A DNA stretch of 7,065 nt. It comes from Pseudomonadota bacterium (lineage in GTDB: Bacteria > Pseudomonadota > Zetaproteobacteria > Mariprofundales > Mariprofundaceae). Positions 1 to 6,566 of this stretch are shown here, piece by piece (the first letter of the stretch is position 1; each line of letters opens with the position of its first letter). The DNA is taken from assembly GCA_002401635.1 (NCBI GenBank), contig NVTQ01000127.1, forward strand, positions 1-7,065, in the 5' to 3' direction. The notes under the pieces are model-generated. The model was not told the origin of the DNA and did not search any database. It saw only the letters and a program-made list of their open reading frames with translations. A program made the position numbers and the translations under genes.

Positions 1-1
1 C

Positions 2-79
2 TATGATTTACTCCTGCAAAAAGAACCTGAAAAGCCACCAGAAATTCATGTGAATCAGTTGCGGCTTGCGCTATGCTGA
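2..79 (+). CDS. Possible C-terminal tail of an unidentified protein, 5' end outside window
   Basis: Frame 2 of the plus strand is open from the window edge for 25 codons and ends at TGA (77-79). The peptide begins YDLLLQKEPEKPPEI and ends QLRLALC. Its mix of charged, proline and leucine residues looks like a genuine protein end more than random translation, but 25 codons is too short to prove coding. I do not recognise the family. If real, the gene converges on gltX, leaving 87 bp between the two stop codons. That gap is strongly AT-rich and shows no convincing GC-rich terminator hairpin; the best inverted repeat is a weak tttca/tgaaa pair at about 116-133. Chance open frame is the main alternative. 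Confidence 0.3.
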   Translation, partial: YDLLLQKEPEKPPEIHVNQLRLALC

Positions 80-166
80 ATTTCGTCGGACAGTAGTGTA
101 AAAATATTTAAAATTTCAATAAATAATGAAAAACTGAGATCTTTCTACATTTATCTTATAGAGCCC

Positions 167-1558
167 TTAAGTATGTAAGCACTCCATACCTGTTTTAAGT
201 CGTTGCAATACTTCTTCTTTACCCAGCAACTCCAACGTGACATCAATCGGTGGTGAAACAGGTCCGCCCGATAATAAAATACGAATCGGTTGAGCCAGTT
301 TCCCCATGTTCATTTCGGCTTCTTCACAAACACTTTCAATCAGACCATGTGCAGATTCGGCAGTCCATTCAGGCAATGTTTTTGCTTGCGCAATAAATGC
401 CTCTAACAGGGCCCAAGTGACTTCCTTGAAGTTCTTTTTCACTGCCTTTTCCTGATACTCCGTCGGCGCAACATAAAAGAAGCGTGCACCACCTGCCAAC
501 TCGATCAGGTTTTTAGAGCGCTCTTGCAAACATGCAATCACACCCGTTAATGCCGCTTGATTGTCTTGTATATCCACTGCCAATAAACGCGACACTTCAC
601 TCAGCAAATCTTCAGGTTTGGACTCTTTTATCCAGTGCGCATTAAGCCAATCGAGTTTTGCCTGATCAAATCGTGATGCGCTTTTACCCACAGCAGACAA
701 ATCAAAAAGCTCTGTGAGCTGCGCAACCGAAAAGACCTCATCATCACCATGCGACCAGCCCAAACGCGCCAAATAATTCACCACCGCAACAGGCAAATAA
801 CCTTGCTCACGGTATTCTGTAATCGCTACTGAACCATGCCGTTTGGACATTTTTGCACCATCAGCACCATGAATAAGTGGAATATGTGCAAATTTTGGCA
901 CCGAAAGACCCAGTGCTTCATACAACTGAATCTGACGCGGTGTATTGTTCAAATGATCGGAGCCACGCACCACATGCGTAATCGCCATATCGGCATCATC
1001 CACCACCACCGCTAAATTATAGGTTGGGGTACCATCAGAACGCATAATGATTAAGTCATCCAGTTCTGCATTGGGAAAACAAACATCGCCCAATACCATA
1101 TCGCGTACCCAAGTCTCACCTTCATGGGGTGATTTAAAACGAATTACAAACGGCGCATCGGTATCTGCGTCATCGCGTTCACGACAACGACCATCATACA
1201 TAGGCTTTTGCCCAGCCAACTTTTGCTTTTCACGCATATGATCAAGCTCTTCACGTGAGCAATAACATTTGTATGCTTTGCCTTCATCCAGCAATTTATT
1301 TACTGCTGCAATATGTAAATCTTGGCGTGCACCTTGATAAACTGGCTCGCCATCCCAATCCAAACCAAGCCATGACATACCATCCAAAATAACTTGCGTT
1401 GCTTCATCGCTAGAGCGCTCTTTATCCGTATCTTCAATACGAAGCACAAACTCACCACCGAAATGGCGCGCATAAAGCCATGAAAATAAAGCAGTGCGGG
1501 CACCACCAATGTGTAACATGCCTGTTGGAGATGGGGCAAAACGAGTACGAACAGTCAT
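167..1558 (-). CDS. gltX: Glutamyl-tRNA synthetase (class I aminoacyl-tRNA synthetase)
   Basis: Charges tRNA-Glu with glutamate using ATP in the cytoplasm; the product feeds translation and, in most proteobacteria, tetrapyrrole synthesis through glutamyl-tRNA reductase. The 463-residue length is close to the roughly 470 of E. coli GltX. The N-terminal Rossmann catalytic domain carries FAPSPTG (7-13), the HIGH-class signature as HIGG (16-19), RIEDTD (40-45) and the KMSKS-class loop as KMSKR (236-240). An alpha-helical anticodon-binding domain follows (about 300-463), ending with the family-typical GGPVSPPIDVTLELLG. Zinc-site cysteines C98, C100 and C125 are present, but residue 127 is Glu where E. 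coli has His. The ATG at 1556-1558 has an AGGA ribosome site 6 nt upstream, and the N-terminus MTVRTRFAPSPTG fits the family start. The gene lies 70 bp downstream of the DUF748-like gene and probably has its own promoter. Whether it discriminates tRNA-Glu from tRNA-Gln cannot be judged here. Confidence 0.97.
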   Translation of the reverse strand: MTVRTRFAPSPTGMLHIGGARTALFSWLYARHFGGEFVLRIEDTDKERSSDEATQVILDGMSWLGLDWDGEPVYQGARQDLHIAAVNKLLDEGKAYKCYCSREELDHMREKQKLAGQKPMYDGRCRERDDADTDAPFVIRFKSPHEGETWVRDMVLGDVCFPNAELDDLIIMRSDGTPTYNLAVVVDDADMAITHVVRGSDHLNNTPRQIQLYEALGLSVPKFAHIPLIHGADGAKMSKRHGSVAITEYREQGYLPVAVVNYLARLGWSHGDDEVFSVAQLTELFDLSAVGKSASRFDQAKLDWLNAHWIKESKPEDLLSEVSRLLAVDIQDNQAALTGVIACLQERSKNLIELAGGARFFYVAPTEYQEKAVKKNFKEVTWALLEAFIAQAKTLPEWTAESAHGLIESVCEEAEMNMGKLAQPIRILLSGGPVSPPIDVTLELLGKEEVLQRLKTGMECLHT

Positions 1559-1564
1559 ATCTTT

Positions 1565-1568
1565 TCCT
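1565..1568 (-). promoter_or_regulatory. Ribosome binding site of gltX
   Basis: The minus strand reads AGGA followed by 6 nt and then the ATG of gltX. This is standard Shine-Dalgarno spacing and supports the chosen start. Confidence 0.75.
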
Positions 1569-1608
1569 ATGAACTAACTGGGATTCACCAACCATCGGTG
1601 GGCGCGGC

Positions 1609-1617
1609 ATTATAACA
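1609..1617 (-). promoter_or_regulatory. Extended -10 promoter for gltX with GC-rich discriminator
   Basis: On the minus strand the gap between the DUF748-like stop and gltX contains TGTTATAAT: a perfect TATAAT hexamer (1609-1614) preceded by the TGn extended -10 element (1615-1617). No good -35 hexamer lies 16-18 bp upstream (GTGAAG at 17 bp), which is tolerable for an extended -10 promoter. Transcription would begin near 1602, leaving a leader of about 43 nt. The bases after the -10 are GCCGCGCCC, a GC-rich discriminator of the kind found on promoters inhibited by ppGpp/DksA, such as those for stable RNA and translation genes. Stringent control is an inference from that resemblance. The promoter starts about 12 bp beyond the upstream stop codon, so gltX could also receive read-through transcription. 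Confidence 0.65.
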
Positions 1618-1628
1618 AAAATCTAAGC

Positions 1629-4265
1629 TTACTTCACCGCCTGAATCAAAATTCCTGTGGATTCACCCTGCCCACTGCCTTCTTCTGGCCATATTGGGAA
1701 AATTCGAGAGGGGGATATGCCTCGCGAAACAAGGAAGCCTGTAATTTGTTCTTGGGTCTTACGAACACGGCCTATAAGACTCTCACTCAACACTTCTTGG
1801 CCTAATTGTGGTTGCAACTCAATCACCCACTTCTTCTCACGCTGCAGTACATGAATAACCTTGCGCAAGCGCACACGTTCATTATGTTTCAAGCTATCAA
1901 CACGCCCGCCAAATGAATCATGCAAACGAATGTTGGATAAGTGGGTAAGCTCTTTTTTACTGCTATGCACCACCTCTAATGCTGCTTTATCCGCCAATGA
2001 AAGAAGCAACTCCCTGCCTAATACATCACTGCTTAAAGGCGTGTAAATCCAATTGCCTTGCAATGGTATTTTTAGGTCAATATCACCATTATTATTGATG
2101 CGATCAAATAATCCATGCGCCTCATAACCTGTCGTTTTAGATAATATCTGATTGGATGATACGCCACTTTGAAGTTGCCCATGGTTTAATTTTAATCGCA
2201 TCAAACCTTGATAGTGGTGCGGTTTCGTCTTTATTTGCTCTATTTTAACATCAGCAGATATGCGCCCGCGCACCAATATGGGTAGTCCTGAAAGTTGTAA
2301 CCATGGTGCGGCGGCAAATGGCAACGCATGCTTTAACGATGCATGCAACGAAATCCAAGGCGTTTCCCCCCACGGAAACCAGTCGCCTTTAAACGTAAAG
2401 TCGCCGCCAGCTAGTTGACCTTTCATGCGCATACGCATCAGCTGCTTCTCTTCAACATGATCAAGCTTTACCGTATCCGACTCAAACCATACAGCATCTT
2501 CTTGACCCAAACTAAATTTTCCATAGCCGATATTGATATGCTTAATACTCCAGCCATCCAAACTTAACGGCGGTTCTTCTTGTGGTGTATCGACATGAGC
2601 AACTTGAGACCATGGTGTTAACGATGTTTGCCCAGCCCAGTTGTGTATTTGCCAAACCGCCACACGGGGCATTTGAGCCGAGCTAAAAACAATATCCTCT
2701 AATTGCATGTGCTCTGCACGCCACAACCAACCACCTCTATTCCACATAATATCCTGACCACTCATATCACCTTGTAGTTGCCAGTCAGCTTCTTTCCAAA
2801 CACCTTTTAAATTCAAAGCCACATCACCATTCAAACGAGCATTCTTTACAAGTGTTTGCGGTAGCGCATCCCGAAAATTAAGCAGTGGTACATGTTTGGC
2901 TTGAACATTGATGTCGATATTTTTACCAACAGAGCCTTGAGCTTGCAGGCTCCATTGCCCTATAGCCTCACTATCAGAGCTAGCTTTCATGTTTAGTCGA
3001 TTCCCGTACAAGGAAAGCTCTCCTTGCATATCAGGCAGCCAAATATTTTTTGCAACATCACCAAATTTTATTGCTGTGAAAGAAACTTTGGGGAAACTCA
3101 CCTTCCATGCTGCCGTTGAACTAGCCTCTGTGTCAGCAGATGAGTCAACACCCCAACTACCTTGCTCTATAACAGCATTCGCCATGCGCAAGCTGCGCTG
3201 TGGCCAAGTGAACTTGGTTTTTTGAAAAGAAATATTTTGCAAGTACCAAGCCGCCTTGGATTCAGAGCTATAATCCAAATGACGAATAACCCCTTCGTTC
3301 ATACTTGCTTGCCAGCCTTGTTGCTGGCGTTTTATATGCACCTGTCCTGTCAAATAGGCACTGTTTAATTCTCGCCCATGCAATATGGGCATGTATGCTG
3401 AAAACAACTGCAATGGCCAATCCGAAGCCTGAATGGCACCCTGCCAACCCGACTTCCCTACCAGACCATCAAACCCCAAGCTTGCCGCTGTAACATGTTC
3501 CTTATTGATGTCTGATAACGGCTGTTGCCAAGTAATTTTCCCTGATAGCTGCGCTTTTTGCCAAAATACTTTACCCGCCACAGACCCTTTCATGGCAGAT
3601 AAACCCAAGCTTTCTGTAAGTTGTGTCGCATCAAGGTTTGACCAAATTATCTCCTGCCGATCATTTTGGCTGGACACGTTTATAGAGCCGCCCCAGACAT
3701 CACCCGACAACTTCCATTGCTGCTGTTCTGGAATCACAGAAATAGTGATACGGTGTGCAACCAGCGGCAGTAAAGGCAGCATTCCTTCAGTACCCGCTTG
3801 CACAATAATCTCCATATCATCACCATGCATATCCCGAACATTATCAAGCAATATTGCCCAAGGTAATAATTTGGAAACGTTCGTTTTTTTCTGTAAAATT
3901 TGTTGAAAAAGAGCATGCGATACAGTGAGCTTTGCGCCTTGCAGTGCGATTTCCCGAATATCAACTTGCTCGATTGAATCCGAAAGGTTTCCCCTTAACA
4001 AAACAAAGGGAGCATGGAAATCAATACCTTCAGATTGCCACTGCATATCACGTATCGTCAGCGCACCGCGCAACATGTGTAAGCGCACATCACCAACATG
4101 CCCAGCATTTTGTTTTTCCCATGCCGTGACCCACTGCCGCGCTTGCTGTTGACCCCAAGCTTGGATAGAAAAATGTACGGCAATCAACACCAACATCAAA
4201 ACAAGCGCTGCGGTTAAATAACTGCGCGCAGCAATCGGCAAACGACTGACGGGGGAACTAATCAT
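1629..4265 (-). CDS. AsmA/DUF748-like membrane-anchored periplasmic protein
   Basis: The 878-residue protein has one N-terminal hydrophobic segment (about 13-33, LTAALVLMLVLIAVHF core) after a short basic N-terminus, consistent with an uncleaved inner-membrane anchor and the rest in the periplasm. The body (about 55-780) is a long series of short amphipathic beta strands with repeated Gly/Trp turns and phrases such as LQGAKLTV, LNGDVALNLKG and MKGQLAGGDFTFKGDW, the pattern of AsmA/TamB/DUF748 proteins. The last 90 residues (about 790-878) look like a degenerate alpha/beta OmpA-like region: RLRKVIHVLQREKKWVIELQ, then an Arg-rich helix and LVSRGISPSRIFPI. AsmA-clan proteins are linked to outer-membrane biogenesis and inter-membrane lipid transport; applying that here is inference. 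The start is 14 nt after the acs stop with no clear Shine-Dalgarno; an in-frame stop at 4284-4286 rules out a longer product, and the next Met lies inside the membrane segment. Translational coupling to acs is likely. Confidence 0.75.
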   Translation of the reverse strand: MISSPVSRLPIAARSYLTAALVLMLVLIAVHFSIQAWGQQQARQWVTAWEKQNAGHVGDVRLHMLRGALTIRDMQWQSEGIDFHAPFVLLRGNLSDSIEQVDIREIALQGAKLTVSHALFQQILQKKTNVSKLLPWAILLDNVRDMHGDDMEIIVQAGTEGMLPLLPLVAHRITISVIPEQQQWKLSGDVWGGSINVSSQNDRQEIIWSNLDATQLTESLGLSAMKGSVAGKVFWQKAQLSGKITWQQPLSDINKEHVTAASLGFDGLVGKSGWQGAIQASDWPLQLFSAYMPILHGRELNSAYLTGQVHIKRQQQGWQASMNEGVIRHLDYSSESKAAWYLQNISFQKTKFTWPQRSLRMANAVIEQGSWGVDSSADTEASSTAAWKVSFPKVSFTAIKFGDVAKNIWLPDMQGELSLYGNRLNMKASSDSEAIGQWSLQAQGSVGKNIDINVQAKHVPLLNFRDALPQTLVKNARLNGDVALNLKGVWKEADWQLQGDMSGQDIMWNRGGWLWRAEHMQLEDIVFSSAQMPRVAVWQIHNWAGQTSLTPWSQVAHVDTPQEEPPLSLDGWSIKHINIGYGKFSLGQEDAVWFESDTVKLDHVEEKQLMRMRMKGQLAGGDFTFKGDWFPWGETPWISLHASLKHALPFAAAPWLQLSGLPILVRGRISADVKIEQIKTKPHHYQGLMRLKLNHGQLQSGVSSNQILSKTTGYEAHGLFDRINNNGDIDLKIPLQGNWIYTPLSSDVLGRELLLSLADKAALEVVHSSKKELTHLSNIRLHDSFGGRVDSLKHNERVRLRKVIHVLQREKKWVIELQPQLGQEVLSESLIGRVRKTQEQITGFLVSRGISPSRIFPIWPEEGSGQGESTGILIQAVK

Positions 4266-4279
4266 CTGCGCAACATGCG

Positions 4280-6223
4280 TTATTTACCCTGTAATTGAGC
4301 AATCACCGATTGATCTTCCAAGGTTGAGATATCAGATGTTACATCACGCCCCGCAGCAATATCACGCAATAAGCGACGCATGATTTTACCCGACCGCGTT
4401 TTGGGTAAATTATCAGCAAATCGTATCGCATCAGGTTTGGCAATGGGGCCAATCTCTTTGCTTACATGAGCACGAAGCTCAGCTTCCAAAGCATCAGAAA
4501 CAGGCTCTTTTAACACCACAAATGCAAAAATAGACTCGCCTTTTATATCGTCAGGCCGACCAACCACAGCCGCCTCAGCCACCGCATGATGCGATACCAA
4601 TGCCGACTCCACTTCCATCGTTCCAAGACGATGCCCTGAAACATTTAATACATCATCCACACGCCCCATAATCCAAAAATAACCATCGTCATCTTGGCGT
4701 GCGCCATCACCTGCAAAATAATAACCTTTATCAGCAAATTTCTGCCAATATGTTTCAATAAAACGCTGATCATCACCCCAAATGCCGCGCAACATCGATG
4801 GCCAAGGCTTGGTTAATACCAAAAGTCCGCCACCTTCTTGCACAACCTCACCTTCAGCATCCACTACTTCCGCAAACACCCCAGGTAAAGGTAAGGTTGC
4901 AGAGCCAGGTTTTGTGGGTGTGGCAAATGGCATGGGCGCAAGCATGTGCCCACCTGTTTCGGTCTGCCACCATGTATCCACAATAGGACAGCGCTCATCG
5001 CCAATGACTTTATGATACCACATCCATGCTTCGGGGTTGATTGGCTCTCCCACCGTTCCTAAAACACGCAATTTACTTAAATCATAACTGTTGGGATACG
5101 CATCACCTGCTTTGATTAAAGCGCGAATGGCGGTTGGTGCGGTGTAAAATACAGTCACCCCATGATCCTGACATATTTTCCAAATACGCCCTGCATCAGG
5201 ATAGGTTGGCACACCCTCATACATCAAGGTTGTGCCACCATTACAAAGTGGACCATACACCGAATACGAATGCCCTGTAATCCAACCCACATCCGCCGTA
5301 CACCAAAAAACATCCGATTCGGGCTTGAAATCAAAGCTGTATTGCATGGTCAAGTGAGCCCATAAAAGATAACCCGCCGTACTATGTACAATGCCTTTGG
5401 GTTTGCCTGTTGAGCCAGAGGTATACAGAATAAATAAGGGGTGTTCTGCTTCGATTATTTCAGGAACGCAGGTGTTTTCTTGCGCAGCCAATAAATCAGT
5501 CCAGTCCACATCACGATCCGCTTGCCAACTCACATCATTACCGCCGCGCTTCACAACCACAACATGTTCCATACTTGCACAACCTTTCGCCAAGGCTTCA
5601 TCCACCGATGATTTCAAAGCATGAACCGAGCCACGTCGATAACCACCATCGGCAGTAATCACTGCCTTGGCAGATGCATCTTCAATACGGTCATGCAATG
5701 CTTGCGCAGAAAATGCACCAAATACAACCGAGTGCGTCGCACCAATGCGCGCACATGCCAACATTGCCATAGCAGCCTCAGGAATCATCGGCATATAAAT
5801 AATCACACGGTCACCTTTTTCAATGCCCAGTGATTTTAAGCCATTGGCAGCACGGCAAACATCATCCAATAATTCAGCGTACGAAATATGCCGAACATCG
5901 CCAGGCTCACCTTCCCAAATAATCGCGGTGCGTTCGCCCAAACCATGTTGAACATGTCGATCAAGGCAATTTTCAGAAAGATTGATATGACCATCAGCAA
6001 ACCAGCGATAAAAAGGGACATTGCTATCATCCAGCACCTGCATAAAAGGCTTTTGCCATGTTAAATTCTGCTTCGCCAACTCGCCCCAAGTGCCTTCAAA
6101 ATCAGTTTGAAAAGCATTCGATGCAGCTTGCCAATCATTCAGGGATGAGAAAGAAGCCTGTGACTTGGGAGGCTCAAAAACACGCTTTTCTTCCAATAAA
6201 GACTCTATGTTTTCTTGCACCAT
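4280..6223 (-). CDS. acs: Acetyl-CoA synthetase, AMP-forming
   Basis: Activates acetate to acetyl-AMP with ATP and then to acetyl-CoA, feeding the TCA/glyoxylate cycles and biosynthesis; cytoplasmic. The 647 residues match the usual size of about 650. Family core motifs are in order: the ACS-specific N-terminal region (about 30-90), the P-loop [11 protein letters not shown] (267-277), the adenylate-binding [10 protein letters not shown] (416-425), the hinge region [16 protein letters not shown] (520-535) and the C-terminal [11 protein letters not shown] (607-617). W419 corresponds to the Trp that restricts the acyl pocket to acetate in the Salmonella enzyme, favouring acetate over longer acids. 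K613 matches the lysine acetylated by Pat-type acetyltransferases and deacetylated by CobB, so post-translational control is possible. The ATG has AGAGGTG just upstream. The gene is probably the first in a two-gene unit with the DUF748-like gene. No acetate permease (actP) or regulator adjoins it in the window. Confidence 0.96.
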   Translation of the reverse strand: MVQENIESLLEEKRVFEPPKSQASFSSLNDWQAASNAFQTDFEGTWGELAKQNLTWQKPFMQVLDDSNVPFYRWFADGHINLSENCLDRHVQHGLGERTAIIWEGEPGDVRHISYAELLDDVCRAANGLKSLGIEKGDRVIIYMPMIPEAAMAMLACARIGATHSVVFGAFSAQALHDRIEDASAKAVITADGGYRRGSVHALKSSVDEALAKGCASMEHVVVVKRGGNDVSWQADRDVDWTDLLAAQENTCVPEIIEAEHPLFILYTSGSTGKPKGIVHSTAGYLLWAHLTMQYSFDFKPESDVFWCTADVGWITGHSYSVYGPLCNGGTTLMYEGVPTYPDAGRIWKICQDHGVTVFYTAPTAIRALIKAGDAYPNSYDLSKLRVLGTVGEPINPEAWMWYHKVIGDERCPIVDTWWQTETGGHMLAPMPFATPTKPGSATLPLPGVFAEVVDAEGEVVQEGGGLLVLTKPWPSMLRGIWGDDQRFIETYWQKFADKGYYFAGDGARQDDDGYFWIMGRVDDVLNVSGHRLGTMEVESALVSHHAVAEAAVVGRPDDIKGESIFAFVVLKEPVSDALEAELRAHVSKEIGPIAKPDAIRFADNLPKTRSGKIMRRLLRDIAAGRDVTSDISTLEDQSVIAQLQGK

Positions 6224-6227
6224 GAAT

Positions 6228-6234
6228 CACCTCT
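6228..6234 (-). promoter_or_regulatory. Ribosome binding site of acs
   Basis: The minus strand reads AGAGGTG ending 4 nt before the acs ATG, with the AGAGG core 6 nt away. This strong Shine-Dalgarno match supports the start at 6223. Confidence 0.8.
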
Positions 6235-6340
6235 ATAACTAAAGTAACTCACTACAGGATGAGATTTTATCCGCCAAAGGTCAAGGCTTACAGCGTAATA
6301 TGCATACTGAATATATACTTACATTCGCCACTGAGCACAA
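6235..6340 (-). promoter_or_regulatory. acs upstream region, promoter only weakly discernible
   Basis: This stretch between the acs ribosome site and the rpoH terminator holds no plausible gene and should contain the acs promoter. Candidates on the minus strand are a TATATA box (6312-6317) placed 17 bp after a poor -35, TTGTGC (6335-6340), and a TAAAAT box (6264-6269) without a good -35 at normal spacing. A TTGACC (6279-6284) lies only 9 bp before TAAAAT, so those two cannot be a normal pair. I see no CRP-like TGTGA-N6-TCACA palindrome and no sigma-54 GG-N10-GC element. The assignment of any one box is a guess. Confidence 0.3.
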
Positions 6341-6379
6341 AAAATAAAAGGCCGCAGAACAAGCATTCTACGACCTTTT
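6339..6379 (-). terminator. Rho-independent terminator of rpoH
   Basis: In the minus direction a 14-bp stem (arms 6366-6379 and 6346-6359) closes a 6-nt loop (TGCTTG) and is followed by A and then six T (6339-6344). The stem contains AAAAGGTCGTAGAA pairing with TTCTGCGGCCTTTT. Two positions are U-G wobbles on this strand but would be C-A mismatches if transcribed the other way, so the hairpin is built to stop minus-strand transcription, that is, rpoH. It sits between rpoH and acs and should insulate acs from rpoH read-through. Confidence 0.8.
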
Positions 6380-6384
6380 TAAAC

Positions 6385-6388
6385 TGTA
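6385..6388. repeat. Left copy of putative TGTA target-site duplication
   Basis: TGTA directly abuts the left inverted-repeat end and is matched by TGTA at 6547-6550 abutting the right end. A 4-bp match by chance has odds of about 1 in 256, so this is supportive rather than decisive. Confidence 0.55.
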
Positions 6389-6546
6389 GGGCACCTCGAA
6401 AAACCTAACGATTTCGTCATAGTGCCCTTTTCGCACCTGACTGCGTTGGATAAAAATCAATAGCGTTGCTATTGCTCATTTTACCACGCCTTGTCATAAA
6501 CGAAAAATGGCAGTGTTTGACTCGCGTGAGGTTTTTCGAGGTGCCC
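6389..6546. mobile_element. MITE-like palindromic insertion with terminal inverted repeats
   Basis: The element begins GGGCACCTCGAAAAACCT (6389-6406) and ends with its exact complement (6529-6546). Allowing one mismatch, the inverted repeats extend to 6410 and 6525. The flanks are TGTA on both sides (6385-6388 and 6547-6550), consistent with a 4-bp target-site duplication. The interior is also an imperfect palindrome: the centre is a perfect 7-bp stem CAATAGC/GCTATTG around GTT (6458-6474), and between centre and ends the arms align with gaps (for example GCGTTGGATAAAA against GCGTGGTAAAA, and AGTGCCCTTTTCG against ACTGCCATTTTTCG). It carries no open reading frame of note, so it would need a transposase supplied in trans. 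It lies entirely between the rpoH stop and the rpoH terminator. The parental insertion-sequence family cannot be proven from the window. Confidence 0.8.
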
Positions 6547-6550
6547 TGTA
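6547..6550. repeat. Right copy of putative TGTA target-site duplication
   Basis: Partner of the TGTA at 6385-6388. It directly follows the right inverted-repeat end and precedes the short spacer to the rpoH stop codon. Confidence 0.55.
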
Positions 6551-6566
6551 AGCTGAAAGTAGCTTA
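6549..6566 (-). other. Small hairpin spanning the rpoH stop codon
   Basis: The minus strand reads TAAGCT-ACTTTC-AGCTTA, a 6-bp perfect inverted repeat with a 6-nt loop whose first three bases are the rpoH TAA stop. No T tract follows, because the MITE-like element begins right after, so it is unlikely to terminate by itself. It could be incidental or a minor 3'-end structure of the mRNA. Confidence 0.35.

Noticed and set aside
76..100. Similarity between ATTTCGTC near position 80 and ATTTCGTC inside the palindromic element (6411-6418), suggesting a second copy
   Set aside because: The match is only about eight bases and the surrounding sequences do not align, so it is likely chance.
1590..1604. 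Small CCACC/GGTTGG hairpin in the gltX leader as an attenuator or riboswitch
   Set aside because: The stem is short with a bulge and a 3-nt loop, there is no T tract and no leader peptide or T-box-like element; too little to support regulation.
3433..3906. 157-codon plus-strand open frame inside the DUF748-like gene
   Set aside because: It lies fully antisense to a well-supported gene. The product is Cys/Ser/Pro-rich, has no recognisable domain and no convincing ribosome site.
6264..6284. TTGACC and TAAAAT as a -35/-10 pair for acs
   Set aside because: The spacer is only 9 bp, far below the 16-18 bp needed.
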